Assembly: GCF_900105715.1 (NCBI RefSeq)
Contig: NZ_FNRY01000001.1
Coordinates: forward strand, 1,302,001-1,366,000
Length of the DNA stretch: 64,000 nt
Origin: Paramicrobacterium humi
GTDB lineage: Bacteria; Actinomycetota; Actinomycetes; Actinomycetales; Microbacteriaceae
Reading direction: 5' to 3'
How positions within the stretch are numbered: position 1 is the stretch's first letter; each line of letters starts with the position of its first letter. Position numbers and translations under genes: made by a program. The notes under the pieces were generated by a model that was not told the origin of the DNA, did not search any database, and saw only the letters and a list, made by a program, of their open reading frames with translations. Below are positions 53,801 through 61,781 of the stretch, piece after piece.

Positions 53801-55102
53801 TCAAACGTGAACGCGCAGCGCCTCCGGCAGATACCGGGCGTGCGCGTCGGTGAGCTCGTTGCAGATCTGCCACAGCGTCTCCGGCGTCACGCTTGAGGTC
53901 GCGTTCGGATCGGCGAGCAGCGCCTGGCGCACGAGCGTCGGGTCCTCGCGCCACGCCGCCTCGACGGCCGCACCCGCGACCGCGGCGTAGGGACGGTTGA
54001 CCGTCACGCACTCGACGGGCAGCTCGCCCATGGCGACGGGGTGCAGCCCCTCGCCGTCGACGACGCACGGCACCTCGACGACCTCCGCCTCCGGCAGGTT
54101 GCTGATGAGGCCCGCGTTCGGCAGGTTCGCGTGGATCTCGCGCCGCGTGTTCGTCACGATCGAGTGGATGAGCTGCGGCGCGTACTCCGTCGCCTCGTCG
54201 GCGAGCTCGATGTCCTGACCGGCATCGAGCGCGGCGCGCGTGTGCTCGAACTCGGCCACGTTCTCCTCGCTGATCCCGAGGTACTCGAGCGGCTGCAGCC
54301 GGAACCTCTCACGCTGCGACTCCGAGCGCAGGAACCACGACAGGTACTCGGCGGAGTGCTCGCTCGTCTCGGTCGGGTAGTAGCCGACCCGCGTGAAGAT
54401 CTCGGCGCGCACCCGGCGCTGCAGCTCGGGCTCGTCGGCGATCTTCTGCGCGAGCCGCGGGTACAGGCTCTCGCCGTTGTGCGTCCATTCCAGCATCCAG
54501 GACTGGTGGTTGAGTCCAGCGGCACGGAACCGCGTCTCGGCGACGTCGAGACCGAGGAGCTCGGCGAGGTCGTGTGCGGTCCAGTACACGCTGTGGCACA
54601 GGCCCACCGTGCGGATCTCGGGCGCGACCCGGTTCGCCCACCACACGTTCATCGTCATGGGGTTCGTGTAGTTGAGGAAGTACGCGTTCGGGCACACCTC
54701 GCGCATGTCGGTGAGGATCTGCGTGAGCACCGGGAACGTGCGCAGCCCGCGGAACACGCCGCCGACGCCGGTCGTGTCACCGATCGTCTGCAGCAGCCCG
54801 TGCCGCGCGGGAATCTCAAGGTCCGCCCGCGTGCCGTCGATCCCGCCCACTTGGATCATGTTGATCACGAAATCCGCACCCTCGAGGGCCGTTCTCCGAT
54901 CGGCGGATGCCGTGACGCGCGCATTCGCGTTCAGGCGCCGCGACACGTACCGGGCGGTCGCCTCCGCGACGCGCAGCCGCTCGGGGTCGATGTCGTGCAG
55001 CGCGATCTCGAGACGATCGAACTCGGGAAAGCGCAGCAGGTCGTTGAGAAGCTGCTTGGTGAACACGACGCTGCCTGCGCCGATGAAGGTCACTCGTGTC
55101 AT
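53801..55102 (-). CDS. Glycoside hydrolase family 4 (alpha-glucosidase/alpha-galactosidase, MelA/AglA type)
   Basis: 433 aa. NAD-binding start VTFIGAGSVVFTKQLLNDLL and the VINMIQVGG strand. The conserved FLNYTNPMTMNVWW and the metal-binding GLCHSVYWTA (Cys-His) follow, then AGLNHQSWMLEW. GH4 enzymes use NAD+ and Mn2+ and a redox-elimination route, and hydrolyse intracellular alpha- or beta-glycosides. It is divergent from a DeoR regulator. The import and kinase genes of the same locus lie at 57237-61331. Glucose, galactose or uronic-acid specificity cannot be decided by eye. Confidence 0.9.
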   Translation of the reverse strand: MTRVTFIGAGSVVFTKQLLNDLLRFPEFDRLEIALHDIDPERLRVAEATARYVSRRLNANARVTASADRRTALEGADFVINMIQVGGIDGTRADLEIPARHGLLQTIGDTTGVGGVFRGLRTFPVLTQILTDMREVCPNAYFLNYTNPMTMNVWWANRVAPEIRTVGLCHSVYWTAHDLAELLGLDVAETRFRAAGLNHQSWMLEWTHNGESLYPRLAQKIADEPELQRRVRAEIFTRVGYYPTETSEHSAEYLSWFLRSESQRERFRLQPLEYLGISEENVAEFEHTRAALDAGQDIELADEATEYAPQLIHSIVTNTRREIHANLPNAGLISNLPEAEVVEVPCVVDGEGLHPVAMGELPVECVTVNRPYAAVAGAAVEAAWREDPTLVRQALLADPNATSSVTPETLWQICNELTDAHARYLPEALRVHV

Positions 55103-55111
55103 AGGGCCATT

Positions 55112-55127
55112 GTGACCGTGCGGTCAC
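55112..55127. promoter_or_regulatory. Palindrome upstream of the GH4 gene
   Basis: GTGACCG-TG-CGGTCAC, a perfect repeat with 7-bp arms, 9 bp upstream of the GH4 start codon in the 88-bp region shared with the divergent DeoR gene. Likely a repressor site. Confidence 0.45.
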
Positions 55128-55153
55128 TCAGAGTCGCGAATCACTCATTATTT

Positions 55154-55171
55154 GTGAGCGGTGTGAGCGGT
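55154..55171. promoter_or_regulatory. Tandem direct repeats upstream of the DeoR regulator
   Basis: GTGAGCGGT occurs twice head-to-tail (55154-55162, 55163-55171), 19 bp before ATG 55191. DeoR-family repressors often bind short direct repeats, so this is a candidate self-operator. Confidence 0.5.
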
Positions 55172-55190
55172 TTTGTGGTCAACTGAGTGC

Positions 55191-56003
55191 ATGAGCCCTG
55201 TGATCTCCTCCGGCAGCCAACCTCTCGTCGCCTCCGCGAAGCGGTCGTCGCGTCTCACCGCGATCCTCTCCGCCCTCGCCGACGGGGGAGTGGTCTCGCT
55301 CACGGAACTCACCGACACGCTCGGCGCCTCGCCCGCCACGATCCGCCGCGACCTCGCGCTCCTCGAGTCCCAGGGCTTCCTCACGCGCACCCACGGCGGC
55401 GCCCAGTCCACCGATCTGAACGCGGAGCTGCCGGTGCGGTACCGCGACGCGACCGAGCGCGACGCCAAGATCGCCATCGCCCGCAAGGCGGCCGAGCTCA
55501 TCCCGCGCGGCCGGCAGGCCATCGCGATCGGCGGCGGAAGCACGGCCGCCGAGGTCGCCCGCAACCTCACCGCCCGCACCGAACTCACGATCGTGACGAA
55601 CTCGCTCACCACGGCGTACGAGCTCGCGTCGCGCAGCAAGGTCAAGGTCGTCATGACCGGCGGTGTCATCCGGCCCAGTTCGTTCGAACTCGTCGGCACC
55701 CTCGCCGAGGGCGCGCTCAACGCGATCAATGTCGCGATGACGGTCATCGGCGCCGACGGCATCACTGCGGCCAACGGGCTCACGACGTTCGACGACACCG
55801 AGGCGCGCGCCAACCGCTCCATGGTCACGCACGCCGGCCGCGTGGTCGTCGTCGCCGACAGCACGAAGTTCGGCGAAGTCCGCCTCGCCCGCGTGGCCGA
55901 CCTGAGCGAGGTCTCCGATCTCGTCACCGACGACGGCGCCGACCCGCAAGAGCTCGCGCGCATCGAGCGCCTCGGCGTGCGCGTGCACGTCGTGAAGCCG
56001 TAA
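55191..56003 (+). CDS. DeoR/GlpR-family transcriptional regulator
   Basis: 270 aa from ATG 55191. HTH near residues 20-75 with the DeoR signature SLTELTDTLGASPATIRRDLALLESQGFLTRTHGGA. The rest is a sugar-phosphate-binding DeoR C-terminal domain: AIAIGGGSTAAEVARNL, LTIVTNSLTTAYELA, VMTGGVIRPSSFELVG and IGADGITAANGLTT. It sits between the divergent GH4 gene and the convergent amidohydrolase and presumably represses the locus until a sugar-phosphate made by the PfkB kinase binds. Confidence 0.92.
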   Translation: MSPVISSGSQPLVASAKRSSRLTAILSALADGGVVSLTELTDTLGASPATIRRDLALLESQGFLTRTHGGAQSTDLNAELPVRYRDATERDAKIAIARKAAELIPRGRQAIAIGGGSTAAEVARNLTARTELTIVTNSLTTAYELASRSKVKVVMTGGVIRPSSFELVGTLAEGALNAINVAMTVIGADGITAANGLTTFDDTEARANRSMVTHAGRVVVVADSTKFGEVRLARVADLSEVSDLVTDDGADPQELARIERLGVRVHVVKP

Positions 56004-56009
56004 CCGGAT

Positions 56010-57068
56010 TCAGCACCCCAGCACGCGCCGGGCGTTCCCGCGGTAGAAGCCCTCGAGCAGCTCCGGTCGCAGCCCCGCCGCGGAGACCAGCCAGCGACCC
56101 TGCGGCGGGACCTCCTCCTCCGGCGCGTACGAGAACGCCTCGTCGTCGGTCTCGAAGAACCGGAAGTTCAGCCGATACGCCTCTCGCGTGACGGGGAACG
56201 CGTCGGTGCCGAACAGCACCCGATCGGGAAAGCGCTCGACGAGCTTCGCGAAGCGGCGCGGGGCGCGACCGAGCTCGGCGAGGCGACCGCCCGTGTCGAT
56301 CACGTAGTTCGGCGCCGCCTCGAGCAGCCGCTCGACCGTGTCGAGGTTCTCGGCGCAGTTGCCGACGTGCGCGCCGATGATGCGCGCGTGCGGCAGTGCG
56401 AGAACCACGCGGGCGTGCGCGGCCAGGAGCTCGTCGAAGCTCGGGTAGCGCGTTCGGTCGCCGAACCACCAGTCCGGGCGCTCCCCGAGCTCGTCGAGCC
56501 GCTCATTGCGCTCGTCGAGCGGCTCGAAGAACGCGCGCGGGTCGCCCGTGTGCATGAGGATCGGCATCCCCAGGTCGGCGGCGTGGCCCAGCAGTCGAAT
56601 GACGCGCTCGTCATCCGGCGCGATGAGAGCACCCGTCGCGTCCCGGATGCCGAGCCCGAGGTCCTTCCACACCTTGAGCCCGCGCGCGCCGCGCCGTGCG
56701 CTGTCCTCGAGCGACTCGCGCAGGGCGCGCTCGCCGCCGTCCTCCGCGAGGACGCGCCAGTCGAGGTGGCAGAACGTCACGAAGCGCTCCGGGTGGGCGC
56801 GGTCGTACCGCTCGAGGTTCGCCTCGAGCTCGTCTCCCCAGCGGCCGTCGAGATTGACGATCGCCTCGACGCCGCAGTCGTCCATGACCTGCAGGAGCGC
56901 GGCGACGTCCGGAGCCATCCACGCGCCGTCGCCGAGCCACGTGCCGAGGTGGTTGTGCACGTCGATGCACGGGGTGTGAGCCCGCTCGACGGCGGTCTCG
57001 GGCACGACGACCATGCTGCGTGGCCGCCAGTCTTTGAGGCGGACGTCGTTCGGTGCCGTGCGGTTCAT
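56010..57068 (-). CDS. Amidohydrolase family (Amidohydrolase_2) TIM-barrel hydrolase
   Basis: 352 aa from ATG 57068 with a GAGGAG site; an earlier in-frame start at 57146 reaches into the intergenic inverted repeat and is rejected. Metal sites: HNH in CIDVHNHLG, His in PILMHTGDP, His in IIGAHVGN and Asp in VLFGTDAFP. The group includes lactonases (L-rhamnono- and L-fuconolactonase), decarboxylases and predicted metal hydrolases. Divergent from the importer operon and neighbour of GH4 and PfkB, it may open a sugar lactone or act on the aglycone. It is probably regulated together with the importer through the shared 168-bp region. Confidence 0.82.
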   Translation of the reverse strand: MNRTAPNDVRLKDWRPRSMVVVPETAVERAHTPCIDVHNHLGTWLGDGAWMAPDVAALLQVMDDCGVEAIVNLDGRWGDELEANLERYDRAHPERFVTFCHLDWRVLAEDGGERALRESLEDSARRGARGLKVWKDLGLGIRDATGALIAPDDERVIRLLGHAADLGMPILMHTGDPRAFFEPLDERNERLDELGERPDWWFGDRTRYPSFDELLAAHARVVLALPHARIIGAHVGNCAENLDTVERLLEAAPNYVIDTGGRLAELGRAPRRFAKLVERFPDRVLFGTDAFPVTREAYRLNFRFFETDDEAFSYAPEEEVPPQGRWLVSAAGLRPELLEGFYRGNARRVLGC

Positions 57069-57107
57069 GCGTGTCTCCTCGTCGAAACGATCAGCAAAAG
57101 TGCGCGA

Positions 57108-57137
57108 AGCAATCGCTTTTCTGACTGAACGATTGCT
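57108..57137. promoter_or_regulatory. Inverted repeat in the amidohydrolase/importer divergent region
   Basis: AGCAATCG (57108-57115) and CGATTGCT (57130-57137), 14 bp apart, so the half-sites are offset by 22 bp, two helical turns. The left copy also sits in a short AAGC-AATC-GCTT palindrome. Possible DeoR site controlling both directions. Confidence 0.45.
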
Positions 57138-57236
57138 CGAACACACAGGTTATGCGATGTTCGCTGTGACGGGAAGCATCCGCTCACCTGGAATGACTCC
57201 CGCTTCCTTCAATGGAGAAGTCGAAAGGGTCCCCAA

Positions 57237-58559
57237 ATGTCCCCCCATACACAGCTCAAGCGCTCCATCCGAATATCCGCCGCGCTAGCCGCCGTCGGAG
57301 CACTGGCCCTGTCGGGCTGCAGCGGCGGCCAGGGCGCGACGACGCTCGACAAAGACGCCAAGGTCACGATCACGATGTGGTCGGGTCAGACCGATGAGGC
57401 GCAGGACTACATCAAGAAGCTCGCGAGCGAGTTCGAAGACGAGCACCCGAACGTCACGATCGACCTGTCGGCCGGCGCCTCGTCGACCGAGCAGCTCCTG
57501 CAGAAGCTGTCCGCGGGCTTCGCGGGAAACAGCTACCCCGACATCTCCTACGCCTTCGGCGCGTGGGCGAGCCAGCTCGAGGCCTCCGGACGCACGCTCG
57601 ACATCACCGATCAGGTGAGCGAGCCTGACGTGAAATGGGACGAGTTCTCCGAGGCCGCCCGCGCGACGGTGCAGCCGACGGGCGAGAAGACGATCGGCTT
57701 CCCCGCCATCGTCGACAACCTCTCCCTCATCTACAACAAGACCCTCTTCGACAAGGCCGGGCTCGACTACCCCGACGAGAGCTGGGACTGGAGCGACTTC
57801 CGCGAGGCCGCGAAGAAGCTGACCGATCCCGCGAGCAACACCTACGGGTACGGCTACTCCGTCTCGGGATCCGAGGAGACGACGTGGCAGTTCTGGCCCC
57901 ACTTGTGGCAGAACGGCGGCTCGATCCTCACCGATGACCAGTCGAAGGCCGCCTTCGACTCCGACGCCGGCGTCACCGCGCTCACGTTCCTCCAGGACAT
58001 GGCCGTCACCGACAAGAGCGTCTACCTCGATCAGACTGACACGAAGTTCGGTCAGCTGTTCGCGAGCGATCGCATCGGCATGATCACCTCGGGGCCGTGG
58101 CAGCTCTACGACCTGAAGGCGGCGGGCACCGACTACGGCGTCACGGTCCTGCCCGGAACCGACGGCGACCACCAGACGGTCTCCGGCCCTGACATCTGGG
58201 CGCTGTTCGACCATAAGGACAAGAACCGCGAGTACTGGGCGTACCAGTTCATCGAATGGCTCACGAGCGCCGAGCAGGACGTGCGCTGGAACGTCGCGAT
58301 CGGCAACCTGCCGCTGCGCTCGAGCGAGGTGTCGTCCGACGCGTTCGCGAAGCAGGCCGCCGAGTACCCGGGCCTCGACGTCATGGCCGCGAACAACGAG
58401 AACGCCGTCAAGGCGCGGCCCACCGTGCCGGGCTACGTGAACCTCTCCGAGGCGATCGGCGGCGCGATCTCGAGCGTGCTCCAGGGTCAGGGCGACCCCG
58501 CTGACGCGCTCAAGGCCGCGGCCGAGAAGTCCAACAAGAAGCTCGGAGCTTCGAAGTAA
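57237..58559 (+). CDS. Sugar ABC transporter substrate-binding lipoprotein (CUT1)
   Basis: 440 aa, GAAAGGG site before ATG 57237. Signal peptide with lipobox LALSGC. Mature part is a family 1 solute-binding protein: VTITMWSGQTDEAQDYIKKL, PDISYAFGAWASQLEASG, GFPAIVDNLSLIYNKTLFDKAG, MITSGPWQLYDLKAAG. First gene of the four-gene importer/kinase operon. Cargo is probably the glycoside cleaved by the GH4 enzyme. Confidence 0.92.
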   Translation: MSPHTQLKRSIRISAALAAVGALALSGCSGGQGATTLDKDAKVTITMWSGQTDEAQDYIKKLASEFEDEHPNVTIDLSAGASSTEQLLQKLSAGFAGNSYPDISYAFGAWASQLEASGRTLDITDQVSEPDVKWDEFSEAARATVQPTGEKTIGFPAIVDNLSLIYNKTLFDKAGLDYPDESWDWSDFREAAKKLTDPASNTYGYGYSVSGSEETTWQFWPHLWQNGGSILTDDQSKAAFDSDAGVTALTFLQDMAVTDKSVYLDQTDTKFGQLFASDRIGMITSGPWQLYDLKAAGTDYGVTVLPGTDGDHQTVSGPDIWALFDHKDKNREYWAYQFIEWLTSAEQDVRWNVAIGNLPLRSSEVSSDAFAKQAAEYPGLDVMAANNENAVKARPTVPGYVNLSEAIGGAISSVLQGQGDPADALKAAAEKSNKKLGASK

Positions 58560-59489
58560 ATGAGCCAGACGCGGATGCTGGTCGCACCGGGAGCCTCGCG
58601 AGGCGGGGCTCCCGGCCGCCCCAAGGGATCGCTCTTCCTGGGCTGGTCGTTCGTCGGGCCCGCGACTCTCGTCGTGCTTGGCCTGTCGATCTTCCCCGCG
58701 GTGTGGGCGTTCATCCTGTCGCTGCAGGAGTGGGACGGCTTCACCGATCCCACGTTCCTCGGCGGTGACAACTACGCGCGGCTGTTCGGCGATCCCGAGT
58801 TCTGGGACTCGGTCATGCACACGCTGTTCTACACGGTGCTGTTCGTGCCCTCGTCCGTGCTCGCGGGCCTGTTCCTCGCCGTCGCCCTCAACCGCCGCAT
58901 CCGCTTCATCGGCATCTACCGCACCGCGATCTTCGTGCCGTTCGTCGCGTCCGCCGCGGCCACCGGCATCCTGACCACCTATCTGTTCAGCCCGCAGTTC
59001 GGCGTCGTCAACAACGTCCTGCGCGTGATCGGGCTGCCGCAGCAGCGGTGGCTCGAGGACCCGTCGCAGGCGATGGTCGTCATCGCGATCATGTCGCTGT
59101 GGGGCCAGGCCGCGTTCACGACGGTCATCTACCTCGCCGCGCTGCAGGACATCCCGAACGACCTGATCGAGGCCGCCCGCATCGACGGCGCCAACCGGTG
59201 GCAGACGTTCTGGCGGGTCGTCTGGCCGCAGCTCGCTCCCGTCACGGTCTTCGTCACGATCTGGCAGATGATTGAGGCCATCAAGCTCTTCGACCTCGTC
59301 TTCACGACGACGAAGGGCGGCCCGCTCGACTCGACGAAGACGATCGTGTACTTCGTCTGGGAGCGCGCCTTCAAGGGACTCGAGTTCGGCTACGGGTCGG
59401 CCAGCGCGTACGCGCTCTTCGCCCTGACCCTGATCATCACCCTCGGCGTCGTCGTGTATTCACGGCGCAGCAAGACGGAGGCTTTCTGA
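58560..59489 (+). CDS. Sugar ABC transporter permease (MalF-type)
   Basis: 309 aa starting on the base after the binding-protein stop (TAAATG). About six spans beginning at FLGWSFVGPATLVVLGLSIF. The ATPase-contact loop reads EAARIDGANRWQTFWRVVWPQL. No ATPase gene in the operon; a shared ATPase is presumed. Confidence 0.92.
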   Translation: MSQTRMLVAPGASRGGAPGRPKGSLFLGWSFVGPATLVVLGLSIFPAVWAFILSLQEWDGFTDPTFLGGDNYARLFGDPEFWDSVMHTLFYTVLFVPSSVLAGLFLAVALNRRIRFIGIYRTAIFVPFVASAAATGILTTYLFSPQFGVVNNVLRVIGLPQQRWLEDPSQAMVVIAIMSLWGQAAFTTVIYLAALQDIPNDLIEAARIDGANRWQTFWRVVWPQLAPVTVFVTIWQMIEAIKLFDLVFTTTKGGPLDSTKTIVYFVWERAFKGLEFGYGSASAYALFALTLIITLGVVVYSRRSKTEAF

Positions 59490-59490
59490 C

Positions 59491-60372
59491 ATGGTCGCCA
59501 CGCAAAACGCCATCGGCGTCGTTCCGCACGCCGAGCCGGTCCCCGCCGGGCGCCGCCGCCGACGCCGCATCAGCGGGTGGCACTTCGTGCTCGCGCCGAT
59601 CGCTCTCATCTTCGTCATCCCGTTCGTGCAGATGATCCTCGCGGCGCTCTCGCCCTCCGCCGAGCTCGTGACGTTCCCGCCGCCGTTCTTCCCGTCGACA
59701 CTCACGTTCGACAACTTCGCGAAGCTGTTCGCCACGACGAACGTGCTGCAGTGGCTCGTCAACTCGATAATCGTCTCGGCGGCCGCGATCCTCGCGCACA
59801 TCGTGCTGTGCTCGCTCGCCGGCTACGGCTTCGCCCGGCTGCGATTCAGGGGCCGCAACGTCGGGTTCCTCATGATCGTCGCAACGATCATGCTGCCGAC
59901 GCAGCTGCTCATGATCCCGACCTATATCCTCTTCTCGAAGATCGGGCTCATCAACACCCTCGGCGCCGCGATCGTGCCATGGCTCGCCTCGGCGTTCGGC
60001 ATCTTCCTCATGCGGCAGTTCTTCCTGAGCCTGCCCGTGGAGCTCGAAGAGGCCGGCATGCTCGACGGATGCTCCCGCTGGGGGATCTTCTTCCGCATCG
60101 TGCTGCCGCTCGCCCGGCCCGCTCTCGCGACGCTCGCGATCTTCACTCTGCTGAGCGCGTGGAACGACCTCATCTGGCCGCTCATCGCGATCAACGACCC
60201 GGGCGCGTTCACGATCCAGCTCGGCATCGCCAACTTCCAGGGAACACGGCAGACCGAGTGGGGGCTCCTGATGGCGGGAAACGTCGTCGCCGTCATCCCG
60301 CTCGTCGTGTTCTTCCTGATCGCCCAGAAGCAATTCATCCAAACAATGACGTTCTCCGGACTGAAAGGATAA
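59491..60372 (+). CDS. Sugar ABC transporter permease (MalG-type)
   Basis: 293 aa from ATG 59491, one base after the previous stop. About six spans. EAA loop LEEAGMLDGCSRWGIFFRIVLPL and the end KQFIQTMTFSGLKG are typical of MalG-type subunits. Overlaps the kinase gene by one base (TAATG). Confidence 0.92.
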   Translation: MVATQNAIGVVPHAEPVPAGRRRRRRISGWHFVLAPIALIFVIPFVQMILAALSPSAELVTFPPPFFPSTLTFDNFAKLFATTNVLQWLVNSIIVSAAAILAHIVLCSLAGYGFARLRFRGRNVGFLMIVATIMLPTQLLMIPTYILFSKIGLINTLGAAIVPWLASAFGIFLMRQFFLSLPVELEEAGMLDGCSRWGIFFRIVLPLARPALATLAIFTLLSAWNDLIWPLIAINDPGAFTIQLGIANFQGTRQTEWGLLMAGNVVAVIPLVVFFLIAQKQFIQTMTFSGLKG

Positions 60373-61331
60373 TGCGCGTGCACACACTCGTCGTCGGAGA
60401 CGCGAACCCCGACTTCATTCTGCGAGGGGACGTGAGCCCGCGCTTCGGCCAAGCGGAGCAGCTGCTGTCGTCCGCCGAGCTCGTGCTCGGCGGCAGCGCC
60501 TCGATCGTCGCGGCCGGCCTCGCCCGGCTCGAGGTCGACACGGGGCTGCTCGCCACCGTGGGCACCGACTACTTCGGGAAGCAGACGGAGCGATTCCTCG
60601 ACAAGTGCGGCATCGACACGTCGCAAGTGCTGCGCACGTCCGCCGGGGCGACGGGCATCTCCGTCATCCTCTCGCAGCCCGACGACCGGTCCATCCTGAC
60701 CTTCCCCGGCGTGATCCCGACGCTGTCCATCGACGCCGTCCGCGGCGCCGTCGCACGCACGACGCCGGCTCACGTTCACTTCTCGTCGTACTTCCTGCTC
60801 CCCGAGCTCTCGGCGGGACTGCCCGACCTGCTCGACGAGCTCCGCGCCGTCGGGATCAGCACGAGCGTCGACACCAACTGGGACCCGAGCGAACAGTGGG
60901 TCGGCCTTGACGAGGTGCTGCCGCGCATCACCCACTTCATGCCGAACCGTCAGGAGCTGCGCGCGGTCGGCGCCGGCTACGCCGACGACCCCGCCGGCTC
61001 CGACGAGGACATCGCTCGCCAGCTCGCCGCGCTCGGCCCCCGCGTTCTCGTCAAGCGCGGCTCCGAGGGCGGCCTGCTCGCGATGCCGGACGGCAGCATC
61101 CACGTCGCGGCCGTGCCCGACGTCGAGGTCGTCGACACCACCGGCGCCGGCGACAGCTTCAACGCCGGCTACATCGCGGCGATGGCGCACGGAATCGAGG
61201 ATGAGCAGGAGCGGCTCGCGTGGGCGACGCTCGCGGGCTCGCACTCGGTGACGCGCCCTGGCGGCACGGGCGCGCAGATCTCCCTCAGCGAGCTGACCGA
61301 CAGTCTGAGCGCCGTCGGCGTTGCGCGCTGA
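60372..61331 (+). CDS. PfkB-family carbohydrate kinase
   Basis: 319 aa from ATG 60372. Ribokinase-fold signs: TLVVGDANPDFILRGD, VLGGSASIVAAGLARL, FMPNRQELRAVGAG, and the ATP/anion-hole motif VVDTTGAGDSFNAGYIAAMAHG with the catalytic Asp. It closes the importer operon. It probably phosphorylates the sugar released by GH4, producing the inducer for the DeoR protein. The particular sugar is unknown. Confidence 0.9.
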   Translation: MRVHTLVVGDANPDFILRGDVSPRFGQAEQLLSSAELVLGGSASIVAAGLARLEVDTGLLATVGTDYFGKQTERFLDKCGIDTSQVLRTSAGATGISVILSQPDDRSILTFPGVIPTLSIDAVRGAVARTTPAHVHFSSYFLLPELSAGLPDLLDELRAVGISTSVDTNWDPSEQWVGLDEVLPRITHFMPNRQELRAVGAGYADDPAGSDEDIARQLAALGPRVLVKRGSEGGLLAMPDGSIHVAAVPDVEVVDTTGAGDSFNAGYIAAMAHGIEDEQERLAWATLAGSHSVTRPGGTGAQISLSELTDSLSAVGVAR

Positions 61332-61340
61332 CGCACCGGA

Positions 61341-61529
61341 TCACTCTGCCGGGGACGGCTCCTGCGTCTCGGGTTCGCGCTCTTTCTGCCACGGCCAGCG
61401 GCCCGTGATCTCAAGCTCGAGGGACCAGCTCAGGAACGTTCGAATCAGCACGATGGCGGCCAGCACGGCGACGCCCGTGGCGTCGACGATGCGGCCCGCG
61501 GCCTCGATGAGATGTGGAAAGTCGGGCAC
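61341..61529 (-). CDS. Small DUF1622-like membrane protein, apparently internally deleted
   Basis: 62 aa from GTG 61529 with a GGGAGAGG site. The second half, IVLIRTFLSWSLELEITGRWPWQ, is the conserved end of DUF1622 membrane proteins. The first half (HLIEAAGRIVDATGVAVL) resembles their beginning. The roughly 50-60 residues usually between these parts are missing, leaving one hydrophobic span instead of about three. It reads in frame without stops, so it might be a recent in-frame deletion or a decaying gene. Function of DUF1622 proteins is unknown. Confidence 0.55.
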   Translation of the reverse strand: MPDFPHLIEAAGRIVDATGVAVLAAIVLIRTFLSWSLELEITGRWPWQKEREPETQEPSPAE

Positions 61530-61781
61530 GGGCCTCTCCCCTGAGCTGCGGAATCACGGCAGCACCCAGCTCAGCCCACGGGGAGGCGAGACCGCAAGGG
61601 GGTTGTCGTCGGGAAGCGGATGCTTCGGCCGCGTGGAGGCGCGCGTCGCGGCATCCGTCATTCAAGATTCTGCGCGGTTTTCGTGACCACCCGGAGTCGT
61701 CAGAGCCCGTGATCGTCTGCGCTTCGCAGGTTCAGTGCTGATCTGCCAGCACAGCCCACGTACGAACCTGTCTGGTGCGGG
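61530..61781. other. Intergenic region without recognised gene
   Basis: 252 bp. It contains the upstream region of the DUF1622-like gene, including an inverted repeat CTGAGCTG (61541-61548) and CAGCTCAG (61567-61574) just upstream of its ribosome site. No gene was recognised; no terminator was assigned for the symporter gene. Confidence 0.35.
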
